A stretch of DNA of 56,285 bases, taken from NCBI GenBank assembly GCA_031272405.1, contig JAISTW010000017.1:1-56285 (forward strand), given 5' to 3'. The translations under genes and the position numbers were made by a program. Shown one piece after another: positions 44,930-52,606 of this stretch (within the stretch, counting starts at the first letter, position 1; every line of letters begins with the position of its first letter). This DNA comes from Desulfovibrio sp. Its GTDB lineage: Bacteria > Desulfobacterota > Desulfovibrionia > Desulfovibrionales > Desulfovibrionaceae. The notes beneath the pieces were generated by a model, which worked only from the letters and a program-made list of their open reading frames with translations, ran no database searches and was not told the DNA's origin.

Positions 44930-46129
44930 CTACTTCTGTGTGCGCCAGATGGCTTTAGCTTTGGCGACTGATTTCGGATAGACGCTGACCGGCTCGTCTC
45001 CTTGCCATTGAACCATAAGCGGAAAAGTTACACTGTTATACCCGTTTGCGTCGAATTTAACGCAACCGCCGGGAATGCCCCTAGCAAAGCCCTCGCAGGT
45101 TTCAAGGCCCGCAAGCGCATCGCGAACTTTCGCGGGATCGGAAGACGCGGCTTTTTCAACAGCTTTAATAAGCGCGTCGGTGGCGACCGCATGGGAAATG
45201 GCCTCGTGAGTCATGAAGCTGCCGTATTTCTTTTTATATTCGAGAGCTATTTCAGGTATCTGGTCTGCCGCGGCCGAAGCGACGGAAAGCGTCCCGTCCG
45301 CCAGCTCTCCCAAGCCTTTTTTAAAATCGGGAATGATATAGCCGGCGGCGCCGCCGATTGCGGGTATAGTCAATCCTTGCTGCCGCATGGTTCTGATGAT
45401 GAGCAGTGAATCATTCAAATAGGAAACCGGAAAGACAATTTCCGCTCCCGAGGCGCGCAGTTTGTTCACTAATGGGGCCGCGTCCGTGATGCCGAGAGGG
45501 TAGGCCTCATCCACAACGATTTCCAGGTTGTTTTTCCCTGCGGCAACGCGGATGCCCTTGGCCTGCGAAGTCCCGTATGCGGTATCTTCATACAGTATGG
45601 CGATTTTCTTGACGCTTTCACCATATTGCTTGGCTATGTCCAGAGCGTATTCAAGTTGCGCGTTGCCAAAAATTGTTCCCTTGGGCGTCACCTGAAAGCT
45701 GTACTTGTATCCCCGCTCGGTGATTTGATCCGCAAAGGCAAAAGTGACAATCGGAACGCCGACCCGTTCGGTGACCTCGGATACCGCCAGCGTGGTCGAA
45801 GAAACAAAAACCCCGACTATACCGCTGACCTTGTTTTTTGACACCAGCCTCTGCGTGGCCGCCGCCGCGGTGTTGGGGGTAGGAACATCCACACTGATAA
45901 TTTTTACTTTCGCCCCGCCCAAAGATTTTATGCCTCCGGCGGCATTGACGGCCTCGACGACCATTTCACTGCCGCGGAGGGAACTCACCCCAAATTTTGC
46001 GTTCGGCCCGGACAAAGGCTGAAGAACTCCAATGGCGATTTCCTCAGCCGCAAAGGCCGGCGCGTTGCCTAAAAAAACAAAAATGCCGAAAAAACACGCT
46101 AACAGTTGTCTGACTCCGTAACTGGCCAT
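44930..46129 (-). CDS. livK: Periplasmic binding protein of the LIV-type transporter
   Basis: This is a 399-residue type-I periplasmic binding protein. Signal peptide (LLACFFGIFVFLGNAPAFA) then EEIAIGVLQPLSGPNAKFGV, GSEMVVEAVNAAGG, LVSKNKVSGIVGVFVSSTTL and SVKKIAILYEDTAYGTSQAK. Such proteins bind branched-chain amino acids but also amides, urea or aromatic acids; the ligand cannot be read here, and the linked nitrilase makes an amide or nitrile possible. GAGGAGG seven bases before the ATG fixes the start. It is the first gene of livK-H-M-G-F-nitrilase. Confidence 0.9.
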   Translation of the reverse strand: MASYGVRQLLACFFGIFVFLGNAPAFAAEEIAIGVLQPLSGPNAKFGVSSLRGSEMVVEAVNAAGGIKSLGGAKVKIISVDVPTPNTAAAATQRLVSKNKVSGIVGVFVSSTTLAVSEVTERVGVPIVTFAFADQITERGYKYSFQVTPKGTIFGNAQLEYALDIAKQYGESVKKIAILYEDTAYGTSQAKGIRVAAGKNNLEIVVDEAYPLGITDAAPLVNKLRASGAEIVFPVSYLNDSLLIIRTMRQQGLTIPAIGGAAGYIIPDFKKGLGELADGTLSVASAAADQIPEIALEYKKKYGSFMTHEAISHAVATDALIKAVEKAASSDPAKVRDALAGLETCEGFARGIPGGCVKFDANGYNSVTFPLMVQWQGDEPVSVYPKSVAKAKAIWRTQK

Positions 46130-46473
46130 ACCAGCACCTCCTCATCATTTGTTGAAACATGATCCCCACCGCGCAGAAGCGCACAGAAACACACCTTATC
46201 AAAATCTGTGCCACTGAAAACGTGTGCGCCGTTGGCGGCTTTGAAGGATTTTTGCCCATTCAACCATACGATATTCCACAAAAAAGTATTAATATATTGC
46301 GGAAAACAACAAAGATGTCATTTTGTCTCGAAATGTGCCGTCGCGACAGGGCAGGAAATTTTTGACAAGCCCGTCGAGACCATGCTACAAAATCCCATGA
46401 TGCGGCAGGCAGCCCATATCGAAGCGGTCGAAACTGACGAACACTCGTAAAAAACCGTTCAGGAGGAAACTGT
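46130..46473. other. Divergent intergenic region, livK / TAXI-TRAP
   Basis: This 344-base stretch has no credible gene. The middle (about 46265-46325) is AT-rich and probably holds the livK promoter on the minus strand, which I cannot place exactly. The right part holds a plausible promoter for the TAXI-TRAP genes at 46362-46391. Confidence 0.5.
46362..46391 (+). promoter_or_regulatory. Probable promoter of the TAXI-TRAP genes
   Basis: TTGACA (46362-46367) and TACAAA (46386-46391) are 18 bases apart, about 80 bases before the ATG of the binding-protein gene. Confidence 0.45.
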
Positions 46474-47448
46474 ATGAACAACATAGGTCGTATTTTCTGT
46501 TTTTGCATATCAGCGCTCATGCTGGGACTTTCCCCCTCCCCTTGCCCGGCGGCCGAAACTTTTGTGACCATCGGGACCGGAGGAATAACCGGCGTGTACT
46601 ACCCGGCCGGCGGCGCCATTTGCCGCCTGGTGAACAAGGCGCGCAAGGAGCACAACATCCGTTGCACGGTCGAGTCAACCGGCGCTTCCGTCTTTAATGT
46701 CAACGCCGTGCGTTCCGGCGACCTTTCCATGGGCATTGTGCAGTCCGACGTCCAGAACTACGCGGTAAACGGCAGGGGCCAGTTTGCCAACGCCGGCGCC
46801 GACAAAAGTCTGCGCGCCCTGTTTTCCCTGCAGTCGGAGGCCTTTACCCTGGTCGTGCGCGACGATGCCGGCATCAATTCCTTTGACGACCTGAAAGGCA
46901 AACGGATGAATCTTGGCGATCCCGGTTCCGGCAACCGCAGCACGCTGGAACTGCTTATGGAGGAATACCAGTGGACGCCGGCCGTCTTCAAACTGGCCAC
47001 AGACCTGAAGCCGGCGGAGATGGCCGGAGCGCTGTGCGACAACAAAATCGACGCCTATGTCTATGTGGTGGGCCATCCCAACGGTTCCATCAAGGAAGCC
47101 GCCACCACGTGCAGTTCCCATGTGGCGCCGGTCACCGGCCCCAAGGTGGAAGCTTTCATGAAAAAATACCCTTTCTATCCTGAAGCCGTCATACCCGGTG
47201 GAATGTACAAGGGCACGGACAAGCCGGTGAAGACCTTCGGCCCCAGGGCGACGCTGGTCGCCAACGCGTCGCTTCCGGACAACGTGGCTTACGCCGTCGT
47301 CAAGGCCGTTTTCACCAATCTGGAGGAATTTAAAAAACTCCACCCGGCCCTGGCCGAACTGACGCCGCAAAACATGCTTGACGGCAATTCCGCGCCCTTT
47401 CATCCCGGCGCCCTGAAATACTTCAAGGAAGCCGGACTGCTCAAATAG
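46474..47448 (+). CDS. TAXI-family TRAP transporter binding protein
   Basis: This 324-residue exported protein has a signal peptide (CFCISALMLGLSPSPCPAAE) followed by the TAXI signature FVTIGTGGITGVYYPAGGAI, then STGASVFNVNAVRSGDLSMG, DLKGKRMNLGDPGSGNR and a C-terminal GNSAPFHPGALKYFKEAGL. It captures a solute, in this family often a dicarboxylate or glutamate, in the periplasm for the fused permease downstream. AGGAGG lies seven bases before the ATG. The 102-base gap to the permease carries alternative hairpins. Confidence 0.93.
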   Translation: MNNIGRIFCFCISALMLGLSPSPCPAAETFVTIGTGGITGVYYPAGGAICRLVNKARKEHNIRCTVESTGASVFNVNAVRSGDLSMGIVQSDVQNYAVNGRGQFANAGADKSLRALFSLQSEAFTLVVRDDAGINSFDDLKGKRMNLGDPGSGNRSTLELLMEEYQWTPAVFKLATDLKPAEMAGALCDNKIDAYVYVVGHPNGSIKEAATTCSSHVAPVTGPKVEAFMKKYPFYPEAVIPGGMYKGTDKPVKTFGPRATLVANASLPDNVAYAVVKAVFTNLEEFKKLHPALAELTPQNMLDGNSAPFHPGALKYFKEAGLLK

Positions 47449-47476
47449 CTGTTCCCGTTCACCCGTTTTCCACCGG

Positions 47477-47513
47477 CGCTTTCCCGAGGGAGCATCCGCT
47501 TTCCGGGAAAGCG
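47477..47513 (+). promoter_or_regulatory. Alternative hairpins between TAXI-TRAP genes
   Basis: The segment 47505-47513 (GGGAAAGCG) can pair either with 47477-47485 (CGCTTTCCC) or, as GGAAAGCG, with the adjacent 47497-47504 (CGCTTTCC). No T run follows. The location suggests an mRNA-processing or stabilising element that lets the binding protein be made in excess of the permease. Confidence 0.4.
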
Positions 47514-47550
47514 TCGTCGTTAGACAAGAAATACATTTCATGAGGTTTTC

Positions 47551-50115
47551 ATGACGGAACACGCGCACGTCAACCTGGAATCCTTTGTGGCCGAATTTGA
47601 AGAAAAGGAAACGGGAGGGCGCAAACCGTCCGGCGTTCCCCATCTTCTGCTTCTGCTGACGCCCTTTGTCTGGTCTCTGTTTCAACTCTGGGTCACCTCT
47701 CCTGTCCCCTACGCCCTCGGGGTGGGTGTGTTCAACGACACCGCCGTTCGTTCCCTCCATTTGGCCTTCGGCATTTTTATCGCTTTTTTGGGCTTTCCCG
47801 CCTTGAAAAACAGCCCCCGCGACCGTATCCCCTTCCATGACTGGATATTCGCTCTGGCGGCCGCGTTCTGCGCCGCCTACCTCTTCATTTTTCGACAGGA
47901 GTTGTCGGCGCGCCCGGGAATTCCCACCAGTGAAGACATCATCACCGCCTGCGCCGGGACGCTGCTTTTGCTGGAGGCCACGCGCAGGGTAATGGGCCTG
48001 CCCATGACCATTGTGGCCTGCCTTTTTCTTGCCTATGTCTTTCTCGGCCCTTACGCGCCGGACCTGCTTGCCCACCGGGGAGCGTCCATCTCCCGCGCGG
48101 CGTCCCAGTTCTGGCTGACCCAGGAAGGCGTGTTCGGCGTGCCTCTGGGGGTGTCCTCCAGTTTTGTCTTCCTCTTCGTTCTCTTCGGGGCGCTGCTGGA
48201 AAAAGCGGGCGCGGGGGACTATCTGACATCCCTTTCCTTTGCCCTGCTGGGGCGTTTTCGCGGCGGGCCGGCCAAGGCGGCCGTTTTGGCCTCGGGCCTG
48301 CACGGGCTCATTTCAGGATCTTCCATCGCCAATGTGCTGACCTGCGGGCCGATCACCATCATGCTCATGAAAAAGGCCGGCTTCAGCGCCGAAAAGGCCG
48401 GAGCCGTCGAGGTGGCCGCAGGCTCCAACGGGCAGATCATGCCGCCTGTCATGGGAGCCGCCGCGTTTCTGATGGTGGAATACATCAATATGCCCTATTC
48501 CCAGCTCATCAAACACGCCCTGGTGCCGGCCCTGCTCACCTACGGTTCGCTCCTGCTCATCGTGCACCTGGAGGCCTGCAAACTGGGACTGCGGGCCCAG
48601 CCTGTGAAAAGCTCCCTGAAAAACAGGGTTATGGGATGGCTCATGGGGCTTTCCGGCCTTATCGCCGTCATGGGTCTGCTCCACTGGCTGACGGCCTGGA
48701 TTCCGGCGCTGTTCGGCGAATACGCCAAATTCGTCTTCGGCGCGCTGCTTCTGGCCGGCTACGCGGGCATGGTTCTGCTCTCCACAAAATACCCGATCGC
48801 GCAAACCAAACCCGGCGACGACATCATGCGCCTTCCCCCGTTCAGGTTCATTTTTTTCTCAGGGATGTACTATCTTCTTCCCATCTGCATTCTGGTCTGG
48901 TGCCTCATGACCCTGGAAATGTCCCCCGGACTGTCGGCCTTTTACGCCTGTCTGAGCATGGCTTTCATTATGCTCAGCCAACGGCCTCTTGCCGCCCTGC
49001 TGCGAAAACAGCCGGCATGGCCCGAATTTCGCCACAGTCTGGCGCTGCTCGCAGGGAGCATGGTCAAGGGCGGAAAAAATATGGTGGGCATAGCCATGGC
49101 CACGGCCTCGGCCGGCATTGTGGTGGGCGCCGTCAGCCTGACGGGCGTCGGACAGGTGCTGGCCGCCCTTGTGGAAACCCTGTCCATGGGCTATCTGCCC
49201 CTGGTGCTCGTCATGACGGCCCTGCTCGCCATCATCCTGGGCATGGGCTTGCCGACCACAGCCAATTACATTATTGTGTCTACATTGCTGGCCCCGGTCA
49301 TCTACAATCTCTCCGCCGCGCACGGACTGGCTCTTCCTCTGCTGGCGGTGCATCTTTTCTGCCTGTATTTCGGCGTCATGGCGGATGCCACGCCGCCTGT
49401 GGCCCTGGCGGCCTTCGCCGCCTCTGGCATATCCGGCGGCAATCCCTTTCTTACCGGCGTGCAGGGTTTTTACTACGAACTGCGCACAGCCATTCTTCCC
49501 TTTGTTTTCCTGTACAACCCTGAAATTCTGCTCCTGAACATACAGGGCGGTCTGCACCTTGCATGGGTGCTCTTCACGGCCGTTCTAGCCTGCGCCTGCT
49601 TTGCCTTCGCCACCCAGGCCTACATGCTCACCAAAGCGCGTCTGTGGGAGATCGTCTTCCTGCTCGCGGCCGCCGTTCTGCTCTTCAGGCCGGATATCCT
49701 TCACGACCGCCTCTATCCGCCCTTTGCCCTCTTTCCCCCGGACAAGGTCAATGAATGCGTCGCATCCCTTGGGCCTGGCGAAAACATGCGCCTGTATCTG
49801 GAAACGGATTTCGGGAACGGCAGGGTCGTCGATCAGGTGCTGGTGCTGCCCTTCACGGGGACAACGGCCGAAGAGCGTTTGGAAAGCGCGGGCCTTGTGC
49901 TCGGAAGGGAAGGCGGCAACCTTGTGGTTGAGGACGTGCTGGTGGACAGCCGCACCGAAAGACTGGGCGTCAACATGGATGATCCCACAAAGGTTCTGGG
50001 CATAGAAATGCCGGCGGAACGCCCGGACAAAAACCTCTTCGCCGCGCCCGGCCTGCTGGTGCTGGGGATTGTGCTTGCGTCCCAACTGCGGCGCAGGCGG
50101 CGGGAATCCGCCTGA
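47551..50115 (+). CDS. TRAP transporter fused 4TM/12TM permease
   Basis: This 854-residue membrane protein has an N-terminal DctQ-like part (about 20-140) joined to a DctM-like 12-helix part with LLEATRRVMGLPMTIVACLF, GVFGVPLGVSSSFVFLFVLF, GSNGQIMPPVMGAAAFLMVE and the conserved ILGMGLPTTANYIIVSTLLA. After the last transporter helices a C-terminal extension of about 120 residues (from DKVNECVASLGPG) resembles the DUF3394 extension, and the chain ends in a membrane helix and RRRR. Fused permeases of this kind work with TAXI-type binding proteins using a sodium or proton gradient. Confidence 0.92.
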   Translation: MTEHAHVNLESFVAEFEEKETGGRKPSGVPHLLLLLTPFVWSLFQLWVTSPVPYALGVGVFNDTAVRSLHLAFGIFIAFLGFPALKNSPRDRIPFHDWIFALAAAFCAAYLFIFRQELSARPGIPTSEDIITACAGTLLLLEATRRVMGLPMTIVACLFLAYVFLGPYAPDLLAHRGASISRAASQFWLTQEGVFGVPLGVSSSFVFLFVLFGALLEKAGAGDYLTSLSFALLGRFRGGPAKAAVLASGLHGLISGSSIANVLTCGPITIMLMKKAGFSAEKAGAVEVAAGSNGQIMPPVMGAAAFLMVEYINMPYSQLIKHALVPALLTYGSLLLIVHLEACKLGLRAQPVKSSLKNRVMGWLMGLSGLIAVMGLLHWLTAWIPALFGEYAKFVFGALLLAGYAGMVLLSTKYPIAQTKPGDDIMRLPPFRFIFFSGMYYLLPICILVWCLMTLEMSPGLSAFYACLSMAFIMLSQRPLAALLRKQPAWPEFRHSLALLAGSMVKGGKNMVGIAMATASAGIVVGAVSLTGVGQVLAALVETLSMGYLPLVLVMTALLAIILGMGLPTTANYIIVSTLLAPVIYNLSAAHGLALPLLAVHLFCLYFGVMADATPPVALAAFAASGISGGNPFLTGVQGFYYELRTAILPFVFLYNPEILLLNIQGGLHLAWVLFTAVLACACFAFATQAYMLTKARLWEIVFLLAAAVLLFRPDILHDRLYPPFALFPPDKVNECVASLGPGENMRLYLETDFGNGRVVDQVLVLPFTGTTAEERLESAGLVLGREGGNLVVEDVLVDSRTERLGVNMDDPTKVLGIEMPAERPDKNLFAAPGLLVLGIVLASQLRRRRRESA

Positions 50116-50175
50116 CGCCGGCCGCCGGGGAATCGCCCGGGAAATCCGAAACAAAGAACTTGAATTCTTTTTGGC

Positions 50176-50197
50176 ATTATGTCAAAATAAACATAAT
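50176..50197 (+). promoter_or_regulatory. Palindromic operator candidate upstream of modA
   Basis: ATTATGT (50176-50182) and ACATAAT (50191-50197) form a perfect inverted repeat with an eight-base spacer, 39 bases before the modA ATG. Position and AT-rich symmetry fit a molybdate/tungstate repressor site (ModE- or TunR-like), but it is not the classical E. coli ModE consensus. Confidence 0.5.
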
Positions 50198-50236
50198 TTT
50201 GGCCGGAGCAATACTATTTCAACACTGGAGGAAAAT

Positions 50237-51013
50237 ATGTCCCAAAATCTGAACAGCCGCGTCGCGCGCGTCCTGTGCGCCGCCGTCCTTGCGCTCGGCA
50301 CGCTCCTGACCCCGACGCCGGGCAAAACCGCCGGGGCGGAAATGACCATATCCGGCGCAGCCAGTCTGACAGACGCCTTTACCGAACTGAAAACCGCTTT
50401 TGAAAAAAAACACCCCGGCCTGACGGCCCATGTCAATTTCGCGGCTTCCAACCCCCTGCTCAAGCAGATGCAGGAAGGCGCGCCGGTGGACGTCTTCGCC
50501 TCGGCCGATCAGGCCACCATGGACAAGGCTGTTGATTCCAAGGTGGTGGATTCGGCCACGCGCAAAAATTTCGCTCTCAATGACCTGGTGCTCATCGTTC
50601 CTGCAGGTGGCAAAAAACCCGCCAAACTGGCTGATCTGAAGTCCTTTGGGCGCGTCGCCGTGGGCAATCCCGAGTCTGTTCCGGCCGGACGCTACGCCAG
50701 GGAGGCCCTGTCCGCGGCCAAACTCTGGGATGACTTGCAGCCGAAACTGATTCTGGGCGCGAGCGTGCGCCAGGTTCTGGACTACGTGTCGCGCGGGGAG
50801 GTGGACGCCGGCTTCGTCTACGCCACAGACGCCAAAAAACAGGCGGGCAAGGTGGATGTGGTCATGAAGGCCGAGGGACACACGCCCGTGCTTTACCCCA
50901 TCGCCGTGGCCCTGACCGGCAAAAATCCGAAGATGGGGCAGGCCTTCCTTGATTACGCGCTTTCGTCCGAGGGACAGGCCATTCTGGCCAAACACGGCTT
51001 CGCCAAACCGTAA
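50237..51013 (+). CDS. modA: Molybdate/tungstate-binding protein
   Basis: This is a 258-residue periplasmic protein. Signal region (VARVLCAAVLALGTLLTPT), then EMTISGAASLTDAFTELKTA with the oxyanion-binding Ser, VNFAASNPLLKQMQEGAPVD and ADQATMD, VAVGNPESVPAGRYAREAL and DYVSRGEVDAGFVYATDA, all family signatures. It feeds MoO4 or WO4 to ModBC. Start 50237 has GGAGG about six bases upstream. First gene of modABC. Confidence 0.95.
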   Translation: MSQNLNSRVARVLCAAVLALGTLLTPTPGKTAGAEMTISGAASLTDAFTELKTAFEKKHPGLTAHVNFAASNPLLKQMQEGAPVDVFASADQATMDKAVDSKVVDSATRKNFALNDLVLIVPAGGKKPAKLADLKSFGRVAVGNPESVPAGRYAREALSAAKLWDDLQPKLILGASVRQVLDYVSRGEVDAGFVYATDAKKQAGKVDVVMKAEGHTPVLYPIAVALTGKNPKMGQAFLDYALSSEGQAILAKHGFAKP

Positions 51014-51022
51014 CCCGAGAGC

Positions 51023-51712
51023 ATGGATCTTGATTGGTCCTCCGTTCTGACGCCTCTGGGGCTTTCCATCAGGGTGGCCGGTCTGGCCACCCTGATTTCC
51101 CTTGCCGCGGCTCTGGCGGCCGCCTGGTTGCTGGCCCGCAGGAAAAGCCCCCTGCCCGCTCTGCTGGACGCCTGCTGCACGCTGCCGCTGGTACTGCCGC
51201 CTACGGTGCTGGGCTATTACCTGATTCTGCTGGTGGGGCGGCGCGGCCTGCTGGGCCAGTGGCTCCACGAGGTCGGCATAAACCTCATTTTTTCCTGGCA
51301 GGGCGCTGTGGTGGCGGCCACAGTGGTGGTTTTCCCGCTCATGTACAAATCGGCCAGGGCGGCCCTGGAACAGGTTGACCCGCATCTGGAAAACGCCGCG
51401 CGCACTTTGGGCGCTTCGGAGTGGCGCGTTTTCGTCAGCGTTTCGCTTCCACTGGCCTGGCGGGGGGTTTTTGCCGGGATTATGCTGGCTTTTGCCCGCG
51501 GCATGGGAGAATTCGGGGCCACTCTCATGATAGCAGGCAATATACCCGGAAAAACGCAAACACTGGCCCTGGCCATTTATGATGCCTTTCAGGCGGGCAA
51601 TGACCTGCGGGCCACCGGCCTTGCGCTGGTCACCTCGCTGGCGTGCGTCAGTCTGCTGGCTGCGGCGGAATTTTTACTTTCAGACAAAATCGGCGCAGGG
51701 CGCGATTCATGA
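51023..51712 (+). CDS. modB: Molybdate ABC permease
   Basis: This 229-residue inner-membrane permease has five helices. LTPLGLSIRVAGLATLISLA, CCTLPLVLPPTVLGYYLILL and the coupling segment ENAARTLGASEWRVFVSVSL, with ARGMGEFGATLMIAGNIPGK, are typical of ModB. It starts ten bases after modA and its stop overlaps modC (ATGA). Confidence 0.96.
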   Translation: MDLDWSSVLTPLGLSIRVAGLATLISLAAALAAAWLLARRKSPLPALLDACCTLPLVLPPTVLGYYLILLVGRRGLLGQWLHEVGINLIFSWQGAVVAATVVVFPLMYKSARAALEQVDPHLENAARTLGASEWRVFVSVSLPLAWRGVFAGIMLAFARGMGEFGATLMIAGNIPGKTQTLALAIYDAFQAGNDLRATGLALVTSLACVSLLAAAEFLLSDKIGAGRDS

Positions 51713-52464
51713 TTTCCCTGCGCCTGCGCAAACACTTCCGCAACGCGCGCAGACCGTTCACTTTGGACGTGAACTACGCAGTCGGCCCGGAACAGCGGCG
51801 TCTGGCGCTCTTCGGGCCTTCCGGTTCGGGCAAAAGTCTGACCCTGCACTGCCTGGCCGGCCTTGTGCGACCGGACAGCGGCCAGGTCAGCCTCGCGGGC
51901 CGGATACTGTACGACAGCGCGTCCAAAATTTTCGTGCCGGCCCGCCGCCGCCGCATCGGCCTCATGTTCCAGGATTACGCCCTGTTTCCGCATTTGAGCG
52001 TGCTGCAGAATGTGGCCTATGCACGAAGCGGCCTCCTGCCGCGTCTGCTGAACAGTGACGAAAAAGACAAGGCCCGGGCCATGCTGGAACGGTTGGGCAT
52101 CGGCCATTTGGCCGGTGTGCGCCCGAACGCCCTCTCCGGCGGGCAGCGACAGCGCGCGGCCCTGGCCCGCGCCCTCAACGCCGAACCGGAACTCCTGCTG
52201 CTGGACGAACCCTTTTCCGCCCTCGACACGCTGCTGCGGGAGCGTCTGCGCGGCGAACTCCTGGAAATTCTGGCCACCCTGACCATTCCGGCCGTCATCA
52301 TCACCCATGACCCGGATGACGTGGACGCGCTGGCCACCGGGCTGGTGCTCTATCACGAGGGCCGCGCCTGCCCTGTGCCGGATTTCCGCGACATGCGGCC
52401 GCAATTTCCTTCCGCCGCAAGCTGCTTGCGCCATCTCCAGGAAAATGCGGCCGTTGACCGTTGA
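51709..52464 (+). CDS. modC: Molybdate ABC ATPase, short form without MOP domain
   Basis: This 251-residue ATPase has Walker A GPSGSGKS (about 35-42), RRRRIGLMFQDYALFPHLSV, signature NALSGGQRQRAALARAL, Walker B LLLDEPFSAL and switch His in IITHDPDDVDAL. E. coli ModC is about 350 residues with a C-terminal molybdate-sensing MOP domain; here the chain ends soon after the nucleotide-binding domain, so that feedback site is missing. Short ModC proteins are known in other bacteria. Start 51709 overlaps the modB stop. Confidence 0.93.
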   Translation: MISLRLRKHFRNARRPFTLDVNYAVGPEQRRLALFGPSGSGKSLTLHCLAGLVRPDSGQVSLAGRILYDSASKIFVPARRRRIGLMFQDYALFPHLSVLQNVAYARSGLLPRLLNSDEKDKARAMLERLGIGHLAGVRPNALSGGQRQRAALARALNAEPELLLLDEPFSALDTLLRERLRGELLEILATLTIPAVIITHDPDDVDALATGLVLYHEGRACPVPDFRDMRPQFPSAASCLRHLQENAAVDR

Positions 52465-52540
52465 AAACGCCCTGATGACGTTGGCGTAAAAATCTGCTAT
52501 CGTCTTTTCGGTCGAAAATTTTTTGCGGACGGAGGGCCGG

Positions 52541-52606
52541 ATGACGAAAGAAGCCGGGAAGCGCGCCCCCGCGCTTACGTTGACTACGGCGGGCGGTCGC
52601 CCGTGA
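52541..52606 (+). CDS. 21-residue upstream ORF coupled to a glycosyltransferase gene
   Basis: A strong ribosome-binding site (GGAGGG, five bases before ATG 52541) leads into a 21-codon ORF (TKEAGKRAPALTLTTAGGRP) whose TGA overlaps the GTG start of the large glycosyltransferase gene by four bases (GTGA). The downstream gene has no ribosome-binding site of its own, so this ORF may exist to deliver ribosomes to it. The peptide has no recognisable feature. Confidence 0.45.
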   Translation: MTKEAGKRAPALTLTTAGGRP

